Shown here: piece by piece, positions 37,401 through 47,869 of the stretch
Numbering within the stretch: position 1 is the first letter of the stretch
How the letters are laid out: each line of letters begins with the position of its first letter
Origin: Hydractinia symbiolongicarpus
Lineage: Eukaryota; Cnidaria; Hydrozoa; Anthoathecata; Hydractiniidae
Direction: 5' to 3'
Length of the DNA stretch: 64,000 nt
Assembly: GCF_029227915.1 (NCBI RefSeq)
Contig: NC_079884.1
Span: forward strand, 26,350,001-26,414,000
Program-made: the position numbers and the translations under genes
Notes under the pieces: generated by a model
Databases searched by the model: none
The model's input: the letters and a program-made list of their open reading frames with translations, nothing else
Told to the model about the DNA's origin: nothing

Positions 37401-38858
37401 CTCAAAGGGAGGATGACAAAATTGGCGATGCAAGCGTTTAGCAGCAAATTCTTTGTCATGTTTGGACAATTCACTAACAGAAAACATAACATCCAGTACT
37501 TCAACAGGAAAACCTGGCTGCACATTTATACACCAGTGTCCAGTAGGAGATGTGAAGAGCTCAACATTTTTCTTCACACGATTTATTGTAACTTCAGCAG
37601 TGTCATTTCCTGTACAAATGAGCAGATTCCATGCTTTCATAGTTTCCTTTCCAAGCAGAAGAGGAAGATCGGTGTCAACAACATCGAATTTTAAGGAAGT
37701 GATTTCCCCAGCAACCAAAACAGGAGCTATAATGGTATACATAGATTTCATGACACGTCCACCACCAAATTTAAATTTGTTATTACCATGAAGCTTTTTG
37801 ACATTTTGGTACATATCAGTACTCATGGAATCAAGAAAACACTGTGTCCATACTACTCCGGCAACATTCTGTGGGCAACCTGTATCGAGAATCATATAGT
37901 TAAATGCAACACCACCTGCCATAGACGCATCAGATGCTTGGCATTCAATAACATCAGAGTTAACAGAAGCAACCCAGGAGCGGTTTGTAGAACTATCATG
38001 CTGTTGGTTGTCTTCCGAACCTTGTTGTTTCTCAGAACGATGTGGGCAATCTCGAGCAAAATGTGCAATTGAACGGCAAACACGGCATGTTAAAGGTTTA
38101 CCGTCAGCATTTAGGGGATTGCGATGTTGCAATTTTCCACGACCTTGTCCACGATAACTTTTATTTGATGAATTACCATTTTTCGATCGGTATTGTCTCC
38201 ATGCAACGTATGTTTCGTATTCATCTAGTGTGGCAAAAAAAGGCTCTTGTTTGACAGCAGGTTGAACTGAGGCTACAGCGGTGTTGGATGACTGAGTACT
38301 TGTGACAGCAGCACTGCCAAAATATTTCTTAAGCGCCTTTTTAGCTTGTTTATACATTTCATTTGGTTGATCCCCATCAACTTCTCTCATTGCTAGACGA
38401 AGGTCAGAATCATTAAGATTGGCACCACACAGTAAATTAAGTCCATGAATACGTTCACCAAGTTTCATGTCGAAGCGCTCCATTCGGACTTTATATTTCT
38501 CATAATACATGATATATTGTTCAATACTTTGATCTTCTTTTCTACATAATATACGGAAGTCTTTCCACGTGTCAAAGGCTGACGTGTTATCGTCCTTACT
38601 ATAGTACGTTTCTATCAATTCTATCACCTTTTTCCACCCGTCATCACCTGTCATGTTCTCCGTATCAAGGGTATCAAATAGTTGAGGACGTATTTCGCTT
38701 CCATCCGGAAGATGCAATGCTAATTGCAAACCATGAACATCTTTCAGTCCAGTTACACCAGAAGTGGCAACTTTCCATGCCTTGGCTTCTCGGAGCCATA
38801 ATGAAAACTCTTTGTTTTCTTCATCCCACCGTGGTGGGTTTAAAAATCCACTAGCCAT
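34485..38858 (-). CDS. Copia gag-pol polyprotein (gag, protease, integrase, reverse transcriptase, RNase H)
   Basis: One uninterrupted 1457-codon frame in copia order. The gag part has a CX2CX4HX4C zinc knuckle at about 258-271. The protease shows LDTGCP near 323. Integrase carries an H/C zinc site around 485-520 (CLVC) and a catalytic triad with Asp near 547, Asp near 603 and the final Glu exactly 36 residues later (D-35-E). Reverse transcriptase has LNSIDIKAAFLQG and the active-site box HVDD near 1144. RNase H has YSDAS, an ETSA segment and TDN before ADPLTK. Integrase preceding reverse transcriptase separates it from gypsy and retrovirus-like elements. There is no envelope frame and no gag/pol frameshift. 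All catalytic boxes appear intact, so the copy may be active. Confidence 0.96.
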   Translation of the reverse strand: MASGFLNPPRWDEENKEFSLWLREAKAWKVATSGVTGLKDVHGLQLALHLPDGSEIRPQLFDTLDTENMTGDDGWKKVIELIETYYSKDDNTSAFDTWKDFRILCRKEDQSIEQYIMYYEKYKVRMERFDMKLGERIHGLNLLCGANLNDSDLRLAMREVDGDQPNEMYKQAKKALKKYFGSAAVTSTQSSNTAVASVQPAVKQEPFFATLDEYETYVAWRQYRSKNGNSSNKSYRGQGRGKLQHRNPLNADGKPLTCRVCRSIAHFARDCPHRSEKQQGSEDNQQHDSSTNRSWVASVNSDVIECQASDASMAGGVAFNYMILDTGCPQNVAGVVWTQCFLDSMSTDMYQNVKKLHGNNKFKFGGGRVMKSMYTIIAPVLVAGEITSLKFDVVDTDLPLLLGKETMKAWNLLICTGNDTAEVTINRVKKNVELFTSPTGHWCINVQPGFPVEVLDVMFSVSELSKHDKEFAAKRLHRQFCHPPFEFLKKVLSVLDKPDKEFLDILHKYSQNCLVCKRYKPTIPRPAVGNLMDPDKMKFNEIVSIDLKERKGKWIIYLIDMVTRYTRADFIPSKEKRIVVAKIIELWLPIFGAAKSFHMDNGGEFANDEMRELGNQFGINIKHTAAYSPWANGLNERNHATIDIMMEKMLEDHPKLSESLALQYAISVRNCCMFVNGFTPAQLAIGQNPRLPSAFHDELPALEGITTSSVIAQHLNAIAAARKAFVQAEISSKLRKALKHPVREYADIFYQPGNQVFYKLPDDRRWQGPATVIGADGKVVMIRHGSVLRRVHPCRLQLVNEISHSSSQPDSSPQAAGNSQSDITQNLESGYEQHHIAEEETEQEVQHFTEHVATHQPESSIQQPESGPVARSKMSLPKRQQTVQYKYPDGEWKEVKILGPAGKKGGIHKDWVNVRDHSDHEYSMDWSDVSEWKLVEIESDPTGGDPSTPSNCEEEMCVAVCFNAPDEFKNAKSAELEKWKQYEVYQEVPDVGQPRLTGRWVCTRKIVDGKLVPKARYVIRGFQENINIPADSPTGSKECMRLVLSIIASKQWTLNSIDIKAAFLQGKPIQRDVFIVPPCDVPLPNTLWKLEKCVYGLNDAARMWYFAVWEALQNLGCHRSTIDYGVFYWKDKNDQLSGVLQAHVDDFLWSGTDVFKADVIDKLYQIFQVGHSASSHFKYVGINISQSESGQLSLDQLDYIEKIDQIPITRERQLQKDSICTKTESSQYCRLVGQLNWTATHTRPDIAFDISVLSSTMKAPTVSNILKANKVLQRIKGNPLKIHFPSLESLENCSIICYSDASLANLSSGQSSGGYVVFLSDNKGKVCPLVWSSKTIRRVVRSTLAAETSAMVDALDAAYFMSQVLTEMISIPNTQCKHIQIHALTDNESLYRNTYSTTMAAERRLRVDISVIKEMILREELSSVKWIPTSMQLADPLTKVGADPTKLTAVLETGNVG

Positions 38859-38871
38859 TGTTTAACTACCG

Positions 38872-38881
38872 TCTGCTACCA
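38872..38881 (-). promoter_or_regulatory. Primer-binding site, initiator tRNA-Met type
   Basis: Directly next to the 5' LTR the element strand reads TGGTAGCAGA. This complements the 3' end of animal initiator tRNA-Met (TCTGCTACCA), the primer of many Ty1/copia elements. The match is 10 bases and then diverges. Confidence 0.8.
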
Positions 38882-39007
38882 TGAAAACTCGTAAATGTTA
38901 ATAGAGATAGATAAACCCACCACTATATATTAATACCTATAAATATACAAACATATAATAAACACAAATGAACTGCATTGTTAGAGTCAGACAGTAGGAT
39001 GTTAACA
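38882..39007 (-). repeat. 5' LTR of the copia element
   Basis: 126 bp, TG...CA. Very short for an LTR, so promoter, transcription start and poly(A) signals must be compact. Followed on the plus strand by the CTAGT target duplication. Confidence 0.97.
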
Positions 39008-39140
39008 CTAGTGGCCCCCAGTGTAAACAATTAACTAACTATAGGTTTTTCTGATATTCTGGGCTAGCCACTTTAAATATTTATTATTATTGTTGTTGTT
39101 GTTGTTGCTATTATTAATAATGGTGAAGACATATGAAAAA

Positions 39141-39256
39141 TGTTTTCCTGATTGGGAAACCACTGAAATAAAAGAGGGTTAGGGTACAAGGCTAGTTGTT
39201 GCATTGCTGCCCATTTTGCATAAAATATTCATAATGGTTTCCCAAGCAGGAAAACA
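39141..39256. mobile_element. 116-bp MITE with 20-22 bp terminal inverted repeats
   Basis: The left arm TTTTCCTGATTGGGAAACCA (39143-39162) and the reverse complement of the right arm (39235-39254) match at 19 of 20 positions. The interior is noncoding. It sits just outside the copia insertion. The arms share GGGAAACC/TTTCC motifs with the cluster at 30664-30805. Confidence 0.7.
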
Positions 39257-40717
39257 AAGCAGCTGAAAATATTGGGTAGAAATCATTCAGTCGGAATCTA
39301 ATGGGACAGTTTTCATCTCCATAGTTCTGCAAAAGCTCTCCTTTTCATGTCCCAGAGGAGAGCTAAAATTACCACCCGGACACTACTCCAAAAACTACCC
39401 CGACTGTTATCAAATTAAAATAAATACAAAAAGTTTTATTGATAGACAAAAAGTCTCCACATAATTTTTTCCTGCAAGATAAAACACCATTAAAAACTAG
39501 GCATTATGAACCTCCAATATAACACTATTTATGGTTTTACTGTACAAAGGAGATCATGGTAACTGCTTAGTAAAGCGTCTAGATAAACAACTTTAAAACA
39601 GTTTCAACCTGCCAATGTCAAACCATGCATTGCTCATCAATGTTGAAAGTTATTTCCTTTTTTTCTGTGAAAAATAGAACAAAGGATGAACATAAAGATA
39701 GTGTTGTTTGCAAATATACTTGTCTGCTGGAATAGTGTGATGCTACATATATTGATGAAACAGCAAGGAGGCAAAATGTAAGAATGATAGATCGATAAGA
39801 AATCTCAAAAGGTCGATAAGAACTCTCAATCCCAAGAGATTCAGTCACTGAGAATCACCCACCTTCTGAATAAAAAAAACTCTAGTATTTTGATAGATAA
39901 TGTTCACTAATATAAAAAAAGAAATTTCGCTAAGGCCATGTATATTTGCGATAGCAGTCCCACATTTAATTTGCAGGAATTATTCTGTTCCATTGAAATT
40001 GTTTTGAATTAAATATTATTTCTAGAAAACAAGAGTAGAAGTGCGTTTGTGCTCCTAGTGGTCTACGTTAGCCTTGCGGTATATAGGGTTTATATAGTTT
40101 GTTTACTGTTTTTGGTTACTGTTTGGTTTACTGTTTATTATTATGTTTTGTTAACTACTGTTTTATATGTCCTCTGTGTATTGTGGAGTTTGCTGTAAAT
40201 TATATTATATAAATAAAACTCGTATTTATTTTTGATTTGAAGTTATATGCCTAAATAAATATATGTTGTCAAGTTGTATAATTATGATTCTAAAAATTTA
40301 TGTTAAATGTTTAAAACACAAATCGAATTGTTAAAAACAATTAATAGTAGCTAGCTAGTAAAACTGCTGGATAATTACGCATGAAGTTGTTATGCCTATA
40401 CTGTGGATTGGGCAACTAGATGTGTTGTTTTTTAGAATAGGTTAATTGAAAGACCTTTACCTTTTAATTTTCAACACATACTGCCACAAATTTCAAGCTT
40501 ATACCTTCTGTTGAAACAAGTTGATTTGTACATCTTTTTTAAAAAGTCCTAATTAGTTCTTAAAATTTTAGCCTTCTAGTTCCACTGATCATGCATGACA
40601 TCTTCAAGCATCTGTGAGTGGGGTGTTGTATTTAACTGTTGTCTAAATTTGACATTTGTTTTTTTTTCCTGCATTAACTCTTGACTTTAATTCTAATCCC
40701 AAAAAGTCAGAAATAAA
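39257..40717. other. Intergenic stretch upstream of RNF37
   Basis: AT-rich with no supported gene. It should hold the RNF37 promoter. The pyrimidine-rich stretch before 40710 (TTTTTTTTTCCTGCATTAAC ... AAAAAG) could be a 5' UTR splice acceptor. The dispersed repeat at 39450 lies here. Confidence 0.4.
39450..39510. repeat. Dispersed repeat fragment (also at 31897-32000)
   Basis: The phrase AGTCTC-AC-TAATTTTTTCCTGCAAGATAAA-CACCATTAAAAACTA here also occurs, diverged, twice near 31900-31995 (TTTTTCTCTGCAAGATAAAC, CACCATTGAAAACT). A middle-repetitive family with unknown boundaries. Confidence 0.6.
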
Positions 40718-42253
40718 ATGGAAAAGCGGATGCTTCAAAGTCGACTTATAAATTTCGCTTCTAAAGACTATGGCACAAAGATATGCTCAACTGCTTTAAC
40801 AGTAGATGGATGTGAAATTGAAAATCTAATAAACCAATCACCCAGATCTTTTTACTGTTCAAAATATTTTATGTCCGAATATTACATCAAATGTCCAGTA
40901 GAGATAGTGATGACTTTTCCTTGCCTCATTGATATATCGGCTGTTTGCGTAGAACCAAAAGTATTAAGTCACCAGTCGAAATGCATCGAGGTGTTCACCG
41001 TCATGGAAAGATACAAAAGTACTTTTTCAGTTACTACAAATTCACAAAATAATAAGTTAAAAGAAATGATTAGAAAAAGACCAGGCATACAAACTGAAAA
41101 GAATCATTTGGAATACCCCTGCACATATGTAAACGATTTCACTAAGCCTGAAGTACGGCAAAGTAAAAAACCCTTTTTAAATTTTGCTGGCAAGTATAAG
41201 TGTAATATGAATGAGCCACAACAACAACCAGATAAAGTTTTATTTGTGAACAGAAGTCATTCTTTGCCATTTCAAGCCACGATGTCAAATTATGTGCAAA
41301 CTGAGTTAAAACCATATGCATCTACCCGTGCTTGTAGTTTTATGGTTATCCGTATAACTTGGGCAACAATTCCTGTGCTAAAAAAAATTGAAGTATGGGG
41401 AACACCTGCATCGAATAACCCTGATTTCATTTTTAAAGTGATACATAATATTTTTCATCCTAAATTGAAAGATCCCCCAAGTGAAGTAAAAACAGAAAAC
41501 CATGAATCTAAAAAAGTTGAAATAATAACTTCAGAGCCTGTTAATACTGTTATTCCTGAAGACTTCATTGATCCAATTACGTTTTCTCTCATGACTGTGC
41601 CATTACTATTACCATCAGGAAATATTGTTGATAGAGACACACTAGAAAAATATGTTGCAGAAGAAGAAAAGTTTGGACGTCTTCCTTCTGATCCCTTTAC
41701 TGGAATTGTTTTTCATGGTTCACGGAAAGCAATACCGAATACTAGTTTGAAGGCCAGAATCGATGAGTTTCTTTTGAAACACGGTCATTTAATTAAACAA
41801 AGCAGTCAAACATCTGGTTCAAAGGAAAGTTCGAAAAGAAAGACTGTTGATTCTTTAAGGGACAATATCACATTTACCAATACTAGTAACACTTTGAAGA
41901 AAAGGAAAATTTTTAGCAATACCAATGACTATCATGTTCACGCCACAAGTTCATCTAGCATAATTGATACATCGAACACAACAACTGAGAAAAATCACGA
42001 AACCGACCTGAAGGATAGTTTAAATTTATCCTTGTTTCAAACTTTATCAAAAATTCCAATTTGCCAAAAAGTTAAAAAAATGGAGATAACATGTTGCAAA
42101 TGTAAAACCGATGAGACAAGCAAACTGTTTACTTTTCCATGCCTTCACTTGTGCTGTCGAGAATGTTTGAATTTATTATTAGACTCTCAGAAAGGATGTT
42201 ATAAATGTGGAAAGACTTTCAGTAGATTGAATGTTTTAAAGTTTAATGGATAA
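40718..42253 (+). CDS. UBOX5: RNF37/UBOX5-type U-box E3 ubiquitin ligase
   Basis: 511 residues in a single exon. RNF37 is a U-box ubiquitin ligase of the nucleus. The N-terminal domain matches the family: an early stretch with ADG/VDGCEIENLI and an EYYIKCPVE segment, and later IKKIEVWG-like sequence (KKIEVWGTPAS near 225). The U-box covers about 277-345: PEDFIDPITFSLMTVPLLLP, then RLPSDPFTG and LKARIDEFLL. A Ser/Asn/Thr-rich, basic linker follows (about 360-450). A C-terminal RING-like cysteine cluster (about 458-502) has CCKCK, PCLHLCC and CYKCG. Met1 or Met5 may initiate; the vertebrate protein starts closer to the position of Met5. The absence of introns contrasts with the multi-exon neighbours and with vertebrate UBOX5. 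No disabling change seen. Confidence 0.93.
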   Translation: MEKRMLQSRLINFASKDYGTKICSTALTVDGCEIENLINQSPRSFYCSKYFMSEYYIKCPVEIVMTFPCLIDISAVCVEPKVLSHQSKCIEVFTVMERYKSTFSVTTNSQNNKLKEMIRKRPGIQTEKNHLEYPCTYVNDFTKPEVRQSKKPFLNFAGKYKCNMNEPQQQPDKVLFVNRSHSLPFQATMSNYVQTELKPYASTRACSFMVIRITWATIPVLKKIEVWGTPASNNPDFIFKVIHNIFHPKLKDPPSEVKTENHESKKVEIITSEPVNTVIPEDFIDPITFSLMTVPLLLPSGNIVDRDTLEKYVAEEEKFGRLPSDPFTGIVFHGSRKAIPNTSLKARIDEFLLKHGHLIKQSSQTSGSKESSKRKTVDSLRDNITFTNTSNTLKKRKIFSNTNDYHVHATSSSSIIDTSNTTTEKNHETDLKDSLNLSLFQTLSKIPICQKVKKMEITCCKCKTDETSKLFTFPCLHLCCRECLNLLLDSQKGCYKCGKTFSRLNVLKFNG

Positions 42254-43340
42254 ATATGATGCTATTTGTTTTGTTATTGTTGTGTTTTCATTTGTTTTTA
42301 ATTCAAGATAAGCAACTGCACCTGAAATAACATTAGAAAGAAAGTAGAGAAAAAATTAAAATTTGTAATATTACAAAAACATTTACACATTAGTTTTTTC
42401 ATTTAATTTTAACAAACCTAAAAATAGTGATTGAAAGTTATCTTAATTTCTTTGTTTGGTTAACCATTTTAGTTTTTAGGTACGTTAAATGCACCTTGCA
42501 AAAGTTTCTCTCTTTAAATCACATGTTGTTACAGAAAAGTGTTCCGCCTAGATGTTAGCATTTTTTGCAATTATATTATATTGAAAAAAAAATTTAGTGG
42601 ATATTTTTTACAGCCATGGGAATTGACAACGGCATTCGTCAATGCCGTCGTAAATGCCTTCGTTCTTTGTACTGACAACAGCAAAAAAATTGCTGTTGTG
42701 ACTTTTTTTCTATGTTTTTCCAATGAATGAGTGAACGACAAAAATTATTACTTGATTATTATCTTTTTTTGACGCAGCGATGTTAAGTGGCTGTGTTTGT
42801 TTAAATTATTTCCCGTTTGCATGTAGCTAGGTTAGTGTTTTTTACGCAACATTATTTGCTTCTGACAAGCCGTTTTCGTGACACAAAATCGTTGTTAAAA
42901 ACTTTTTTTTTAAGGTCAGTCCACTATAATTGTATAAGAATATTTACATGTTAAGTTAATTTAAAACCAAGAGTTGTCTAACATATTAAAGTTGAAATAG
43001 TTATTTTCTCAAATTTTCCGAATCAATATCAGAAAACACTTTAAATTAAAATTAAATTTTAACTAGATTTTATTATTAACTTCTTTCAAGACGTACCTTT
43101 TTATAAAACATTTAACCCATTCATCAAATATTTTTTAAGCAACAAATATGTTGCTTAATAATTTTTCTTCTTGTCACCTGTTATTCTAAAGAAAGAAAAC
43201 GCTTTAAAATACTTTGATGTTCTGAAAGATCAAAATATACATTATTGTGCAACAGAAAATTAAACTCGGTTCGCAAATATTTCGGCACTCTGTAAGGAAG
43301 TAAACCACCATCTAGATGTGGGCTGGGAACGCCTTAGATC

Positions 43341-43660
43341 TATCGCCGTTCTTCGTTCTTAAGTTTTTAAAACACGATCTAAAAAGCATTTTTATCGCCG
43401 CTTTTCTTTCTTAAATTTTAAAAACGCAATCTAAAAAAGCTTTTCTATCGCCGTTCTTCGTTCTTAAACTTTAAAAATGAGATCTAAAAAAGCTTTTCTA
43501 TTGCCTTTTTTCGTTCTTAAGTTTATAAAATGCGACCTAAAAAAGCTTTTCTATCGCTGTTCTTCGTTCTTAAACTTTAAAATGCAATCTAAAAAAGTTT
43601 TTTTATCGCCATTCTTTGTTCTTAAACTTTGAAAATGCGATCTAAAAAAGCATTTCTATG
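43341..43660. repeat. Minisatellite, 53-bp unit, six copies
   Basis: The unit TATCGCCGTTCTTCGTTCTT, then AAACTTTAAAAATGCGATCTAAAAAAGCTTTTC with gaps, starts at about 43341, 43393, 43446, 43499, 43552 and 43604, with a seventh start (TATGGC) at 43657. Spacing is 52-53 bp. Copies differ at a few positions each. Short open frames across it have no support. Confidence 0.92.
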
Positions 43661-46600
43661 GCTACTTAGAAATATTCAATTCATAATTTTATCATTTTCT
43701 TCGCAAAGTGATTTGCAAAAATGGCATTTCGATTCGCTAATTGTGAATTGCGAACTGCTAATTCGAACCCTGTGTATACATAATAGGAAAAAAGAGTTGT
43801 TAACTTTATTTAGACATTTCCTTAGTGGGTTCGTTACATGTTGATACTTTTATTATATGTTTATTATATACTTTTATCACAGGACTTTGTTTAAAAGGGA
43901 ATATTATAGTCTCCTAAAAAGTTGCCGTCATGCTTCATTTCAGCAACGGCAATTTTTTTGCCGTCATATTATATTACAACAATGGCAAAAGTTTAATTAA
44001 AATTGTCGTTGCACTAAATTATAGTTTATTGTTGCTGTTTTATATTCTCTCTATTTATTACTATTCTTCTTCTAATTTGAAAAGATTTATTCCATGAATT
44101 TTAAAAGAATCTTAGGAATTGGAGAATGAAATAATTCATTATAATAACTGATTCTAACTACATTTTTTATTATTTTTAGGAAGATGCATTAAAAAAATAA
44201 TGTAGAATAATAATGTAGAATGTTAACACAGGTGATTTTAAATGATGTGACACAATTTTTAAAAAACTCATAATAAGTCCAATTGTCTCCTCACACATTA
44301 TCGAACAACCCCAGTTTGGTAGCATGATAAAAGGTATAACAAAATCGATTACTGCATTTGAAATCATCTCGTTAATTTTTTTCGTTATATTTGAGTAACT
44401 TTAAATACCAAATTTAATTTAATATTCCCACTGTGTGATTAGTGTGGTCATCATATTTGTCAAGCATGTGAAATACAGTATGAATGACAAATATTTCACA
44501 ATAAATTAAATGAGAAAGTTCAATAAAGTTCTTTATCTTTTCAAGAATCTACAGAACAAGTTTTTACACATATCAAACATAGCAAATGTATTTTCTAGAA
44601 TAAGGAGACATATACATAGTTCACTTGTGCTTGTTTTGTCTACAAACTTCATATAAATATTTATGCATTTTCCATGTAGTATTTCTTGTCTTACTTTTGC
44701 AGTTAACATACAAGATAAACCAATGACAATAAACAGGACTTTAAGTCACATCTTTTAACTGAAAACACATTTGGATAGTGCGAATTGGTTGTAGATGTAA
44801 AAGACAAACTTGCTCCTACAATATAGATAGTAGTAAAAATTCTTACATGAAATCGAACCACACACAAAAATCAACAAATCAGCATGATGAGATATAGCTT
44901 TCTAAAGGTTAGAGATTTTCTTTATACCTTAAAATTACTTATACTTTTACAATATTACAATTTATATTTACAATATTACAATACTTTTTTTTCATGAAAA
45001 TGAAAGTACCAAGTAATTTTAAATGTGTTAATATTGACTTATGAAAATTTTCAGATTTGTTCTTTTTAGAGTCATTTGTGATATGTGATATGTGATATGT
45101 TTGCAAGAACTGAAGTGGCTATTTATTCTCCAAATCACCACAGCTTTTTTAATATTAAAAATGTGTAGATACAATCCAATGGGAAAAAATTGCCAAAATT
45201 GTAATAATTAGTTACATCCAAGACATCAAAATTTAGATGTACATAAAAATTATCATATTTTATTACGAACTTAAACACTAGAGATTTTTGTTTTTGCAAT
45301 TCAGTTGTCTCCCGGGCAGGCCCGTATGCATAATTGATCATTTTTATTTGCCTTCAGTAACCATTTTAAAGTTAAATGGCAGCATTTAAAAAAAATCTAT
45401 CTAAGGATAACAATTTTAACTTTATTTATTTTATTTATCAAAAGTTTTGTACATGGCTTTGTATCCAGACTGCATATAATTGTTTAATGTATTACGAGAT
45501 ATGTATTTGTTTTATATATTTTATAAATAAAAACACCAAATTGTATATACATGCAGTTTCAATTTTATGGTTGCTTTATTCTTCAACTTTAATAAGACTA
45601 AGGTGTTCTGATGTCCTACCTTATACAGGCTTATCAATAAGAAAATAACACCAGAACAATAAATCGCTCTCCAAAGGTTACAATAATTTAAACTGGGCAA
45701 GCAATCTGAATAAATAAAATAAGTTTAAAAATGCATATTTTATCACCAAGTTTTTTATATCTATTTTATTTTTTATTTTTTTATATATTTTGGTTCTTTT
45801 TTACTGTAAATAATAAGAAAGAACATTGATTTCCATATGAGATGAATTGATATTGCTCAAATAAAAACTTTTTTAGAATTGGGGAAGCAACTCAGGCTCA
45901 GCTAGTTTCTTATTTCTTAGAATTGGGCGAGCTTTTGCGTGAGCAAGAGCTATTGCTCTCCCCTTATTGATAGGGCTGTTTATAATAAATGACTTGTTAT
46001 AAAACTGACATATATATGCAAAATAATACTACAATTAATATTTTTCTGTGTCAATAGCTGGATTAGTAAATTGTGTATTAAATACATCACAGTGCTTTCA
46101 CGTAGTATGCATTTATATAGTAAAAATGTGTATACATTGTTTTCTTAATACAATTTTTTATTATATTTCTTTAACAGACGACTAACTTACACTAACATAG
46201 ACAAATACTAACAACGACTAAAACATCAACTTGAACCTGTGTAAGGTAGGTTGTATCTTCATGTACTGCAAATTTTTAAAAAAAGCATTTGCATTTTTTG
46301 TGTAACGGACAACAACAGCTGCAATTCAAATAAAAAGTCCTTACAGGCTGATAAATGTGGGATCCTTAATTAGGAAAAGAAAGTTTAATTAGTAATAAGT
46401 GACAAAGCAGAATTTTAATATCACCATTACATTTGACATTTAATTTTTCCTTAGTGTGAAACTTTTGGGCAAAATGGATTGTTTATTTTTTAAACAAATT
46501 TGAAGCTATTTAAATGTCTTTCTTTTTTTTGCTTATCCTCGAAACTTTTTTATTTTTCGAAACATAAGTATTTTATATTGCTATCACATTTGACATATTC

Positions 46601-47799
46601 TATTTGTACGCTATTTATATTTGTGGGAAAGGAAACATTTTAACCTTAAGATCTTTTTTATGCTCAAACTGCAGACTTGTTTAAACAACATAATTTATAG
46701 AAAAGCTTCTTTTTTATTTGTGTTATTTGCTGTTGGAACGGTAAATGTAACTATTTTGACATAAAGCCAGCAATCAAAGATATGACATTACAACTACGTA
46801 TATATACATAACACAAATTGTTACATATATTTGTTTAAATACAACCGTCTCTAATCTTTCATCAGGTGATATTTGCAATTTGAAAATTGTACGCTAATGT
46901 CAATCCAATGTTAGGAAGGTGAGGGACTAGATGATTTGCTGATTAAATATTTGAATATTCCATAATGTGAAACATTGATTTTTATTATTTTAACAGATTG
47001 TTGTCTCTGTACTTTTTACAGGAGCATTCTTTTGAGTGCTTTGATTTCAGGCTTAGCATAGGGAGGAGGGTAAAAATTGACATTTAGTGTACCATTTTTT
47101 AAGTTTGGGTCATCCCTTTTAGTTTGTGAAAAGTGACCACAATATTTAAAATATTGTTTTCAAAGCGTGGTTACCAAGGTCCTGAGGAATGCTAGAACTT
47201 TGACAACAAAGTAATTGTGTTAAATTTTGCTAATTAAGATATTTACAAACCTGACAAAAAGATTTCCCTTAAAGGAAATTATGACCTTGAAGTTTTACTT
47301 GGTAGGAGAGCCTACAACCCTATCCATGACAATATTACAATCAAGAAAGTACACCATGATGTTGGATTGAGTTGAAAATTTACATACTCACAAATTAATA
47401 GTTCTGAACTCTGAACTAAAACAACTCCAAATTCAGGAAGGTATTATTTATTTTTTGAATATTTTTTTTTTCGTTTGTGATTAAAATAATGATGTAACAT
47501 GTTTAGGCATTATTCTGTGTACTGGTATATCAAAAGATTTTTAAAGGAGGTATGTGTTTGTTATTATATAGTAAAATGCAGTATAAATACAGTAAAGCAT
47601 AAAAATAAAGAAGACCATGTATGGGTCTAAGAAAAGTTTGGGCTTACTGTTATCTGCTAAACAGAGGTTTTAAAAATGGACAAAAAAAATTTATTTCATT
47701 TGAATGTATAGCCTTGAAAAAGCTACGTTTTTTGTCAGAAAATACCTCAGCTTAAAAGAAATTTTAGGCAGTGCTTTGTTGAATCATTTCTTTTTTCTT

Positions 47800-47869
47800 G
47801 TTGGAGGTTAATTATTTCTTGATTCTCTTCATTTGTTGGAGGTAAATTATTTCTTGATTCTCTTCATTT
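47800..47869. repeat. Tandem duplication, 35-bp unit
   Basis: GTTGGAGGTTAATTATTTCT to TCTTCATTT is repeated immediately at 47835 with one T/A change. Confidence 0.9.

Larger units (their letters stand above)
34227..39007 (-). mobile_element. Complete Ty1/copia LTR retrotransposon
   Basis: Two 126-bp LTRs (34227-34352 and 38882-39007) begin TG and end CA and differ at one base. The flanking pentamer CTAGT occurs at both 34222-34226 and 39008-39012, a 5-bp target duplication. The element reads on the minus strand: 5' LTR at the right, primer site next to it, a 1457-codon gag-pol frame, polypurine tract and 3' LTR at the left. Identical ends and an open frame point to a recent insertion. It lies between genes, 1.7 kb upstream of RNF37. 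Confidence 0.97.
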
